In this document: positions 6,483 through 7,344 of the stretch, piece by piece
Numbering within the stretch: position 1 is the first letter of the stretch
How the letters are laid out: every line of letters starts with the position of its first letter
Notes under the pieces: model-generated
What the model was told of the DNA's origin: nothing
Database searches by the model: none
The model's input: the letters and a program-made list of their open reading frames with translations, nothing else
Translations under genes and position numbers: made by a program
From: Deltaproteobacteria bacterium
Lineage (GTDB): Bacteria > Desulfobacterota > Desulfobacteria > Desulfobacterales > ETH-SRB1
Length of the DNA: 7,344 nucleotides
NCBI GenBank assembly: GCA_019314185.1
Contig: JAFCZU010000148.1
Coordinates: forward strand, 1-7,344
Direction of reading: 5' to 3'

Positions 6483-7130
6483 ATGAAAAATAGCGATAAG
6501 ACATCAAAAATAATAAAACCCCTGGTTGAGACCGGTCGAAGAGGCACGGTTGTATGGATCTGTATAATAGCCTTTGTCTCTGTATGGATGTTTGTTTTGG
6601 GCATCTTTGTTGGAAGGGGGACAGCTCCTGTAAAATTTGATATCGAAAAGCTTCAAAAAGAGCTGATTGCATTAAAAGAGGCTGTTTTAAAAGAGGAAAA
6701 AAAGCAGTTCAAGCTCGATCCTGATACGGGAACGGGCAAGATTGAGCTGAGTTTTTACGAGGCGCTGAAAGATACAAAGAAGAATGTCAGGTCATCCGGT
6801 ACATCTCCTGAAAAGAAGAAACAGCCTGAAAAAGAAGTTGATGTACGGCCGTCGCCGCAGCTGATAAAGACAGCTTCAACCGGTCAGGCCAAAACAGGAG
6901 ATGGTTTTACGATCCAGGTGGCTTCATTAAAAGATTCCAAAGCTGCCGACGAAATTACGAAGCAGCTTAAGGCAAAAGGATATCCTGCATATACAATCAT
7001 GGCTAAAATCCCTGAAAAGGGGATATGGTACAGGGTAAGGACAGGTGAATTCAAAAACAAATCCGAAACCGGAGATATGTTAAGCAGGCTAAAAAAGAAT
7101 AAGTTTAAGCCTATAGTTGTTCAAAAATGA
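6483..7130 (+). CDS. Membrane-anchored SPOR-domain protein
   Basis: Bitopic inner-membrane protein of 215 residues, predicted to bind denuded peptidoglycan at the division site through its SPOR domain. A short basic cytoplasmic N-terminus (1-22, ending TGRRGT) leads into one transmembrane segment (about 23-44, VVWICIIAFVSVWMFVLGIF), which orients the rest to the periplasm. Next come a charged, possibly coiled-coil stretch (52-76, EKLQKELIALKEAVLKEEKK), a low-complexity Lys/Pro/Ser linker (97-140) and the SPOR domain (142-215) with FTIQVASLKDSKAADEI, GYPAYTI, WYRVRTGEF and the C-terminal PIVVQ strand. The layout is like FtsN or DedD, but linker and coil are not conserved enough for a symbol. 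It follows argS on the same strand with a 374-bp repeat-rich gap, an arrangement I associate with deltaproteobacteria. A division or envelope role is inferred from the domain only. Confidence 0.9.
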   Translation: MKNSDKTSKIIKPLVETGRRGTVVWICIIAFVSVWMFVLGIFVGRGTAPVKFDIEKLQKELIALKEAVLKEEKKQFKLDPDTGTGKIELSFYEALKDTKKNVRSSGTSPEKKKQPEKEVDVRPSPQLIKTASTGQAKTGDGFTIQVASLKDSKAADEITKQLKAKGYPAYTIMAKIPEKGIWYRVRTGEFKNKSETGDMLSRLKKNKFKPIVVQK

Positions 7131-7344
7131 TTCACCACAGAGCTCACAGAGACCACAGAGAAGTGAAATATAAAAGGGATTAACACGAAGGTACGAAAAC
7201 ACGAAAAGGAAAAAAAGGGGTGTTGTGTTGCACCACGAAGTTAATCCGTGGAAAGTCAAGTAAAATTTTGGGGTATGTTATGCCCAAAAACAATATTTAA
7301 TTTCTGTCTGAATTAACCTATTTAATCGAGCATTTTTTATTGCT
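7131..7344. other. Repeat-rich end of window, no gene seen
   Basis: Right after the SPOR stop codon, CACAGAG occurs at 7136, 7145 and 7154 (9-nt period), followed by a copy of the composite ACGAA repeat (about 7160-7240). The 18 bases at 7223-7240 are identical to 6193-6210. A TTTTGGG/CCCAAAA inverted repeat (7266-7272 and 7283-7289) has no T tract after it in the plus direction; in the minus direction it is followed by a short T-rich stretch. The last 50 bases are AT-rich and unrecognised. Confidence 0.65.

Noticed and set aside
7266..7289. TTTTGGG/CCCAAAA hairpin as terminator of the SPOR gene
   Set aside because: The stem is only seven pairs with four A-U, and no T run follows it in the direction of the SPOR gene.

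Overview
The window reads as a piece of chromosome from an AT-leaning Gram-negative bacterium. My best guess is a sulfate-reducer-type deltaproteobacterium (Desulfobacterota, Desulfobacterales-like). That rests on the protein style, on argS followed by a SPOR-domain protein, on a stand-alone cobalamin/radical SAM enzyme, and above all on intergenic spaces filled with short A/G-rich repeats of the CACGAAG and CACAGAG type. It is an inference from recognition, not from a search. No phage, transposase, CRISPR array, rRNA or tRNA gene is visible.

Layout. (1) Positions 1-1148, minus strand: the first 382 residues of an AmpG-type muropeptide permease, cut off by the window edge and with a probable GTG start. 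(2) 1199-1846, minus strand: RdgB/HAM1 nucleotide-pool sanitising pyrophosphatase. It lies upstream of ampG on the same strand, and a 10-nt-period repeat fills much of the 50-bp gap. (3) 1847-2479: a long AT-rich space between divergent genes, with several hairpins, two candidate promoters facing right and a 21-bp tandem duplication that runs into the next start codon. (4) 2480-4135, plus strand: a 551-residue cobalamin-binding radical SAM enzyme with CxxxCxxC and features recalling the TsrM-like methylase group; its substrate is unknown. (5) 4117-4284: a MITE-like inverted-repeat unit whose left arm contains the stop codon of that gene and whose interior holds a good intrinsic terminator. (6) 4308-4398: a cluster of ACGAAG-type repeats. 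(7) 4444-6108, plus strand: arginyl-tRNA synthetase. (8) 6109-6482: a repeat-packed spacer, with purine-rich repeats first and their pyrimidine-rich inverse afterwards. (9) 6483-7130, plus strand: a single-pass membrane protein with a C-terminal SPOR domain. (10) 7131-7344: more repeats and no gene.

How the genes relate. ampG (recycling of cell-wall fragments) and the SPOR protein (binding of denuded septal glycan) both touch peptidoglycan, but they are on opposite strands about 5.3 kb apart and I do not infer a joint system. rdgB and argS are housekeeping genes. The two least ordinary things are the orphan B12/radical SAM enzyme and the dense dispersed-repeat landscape that occupies nearly every intergenic space and in two places touches coding sequence (the stop codon and start region of the radical SAM gene).
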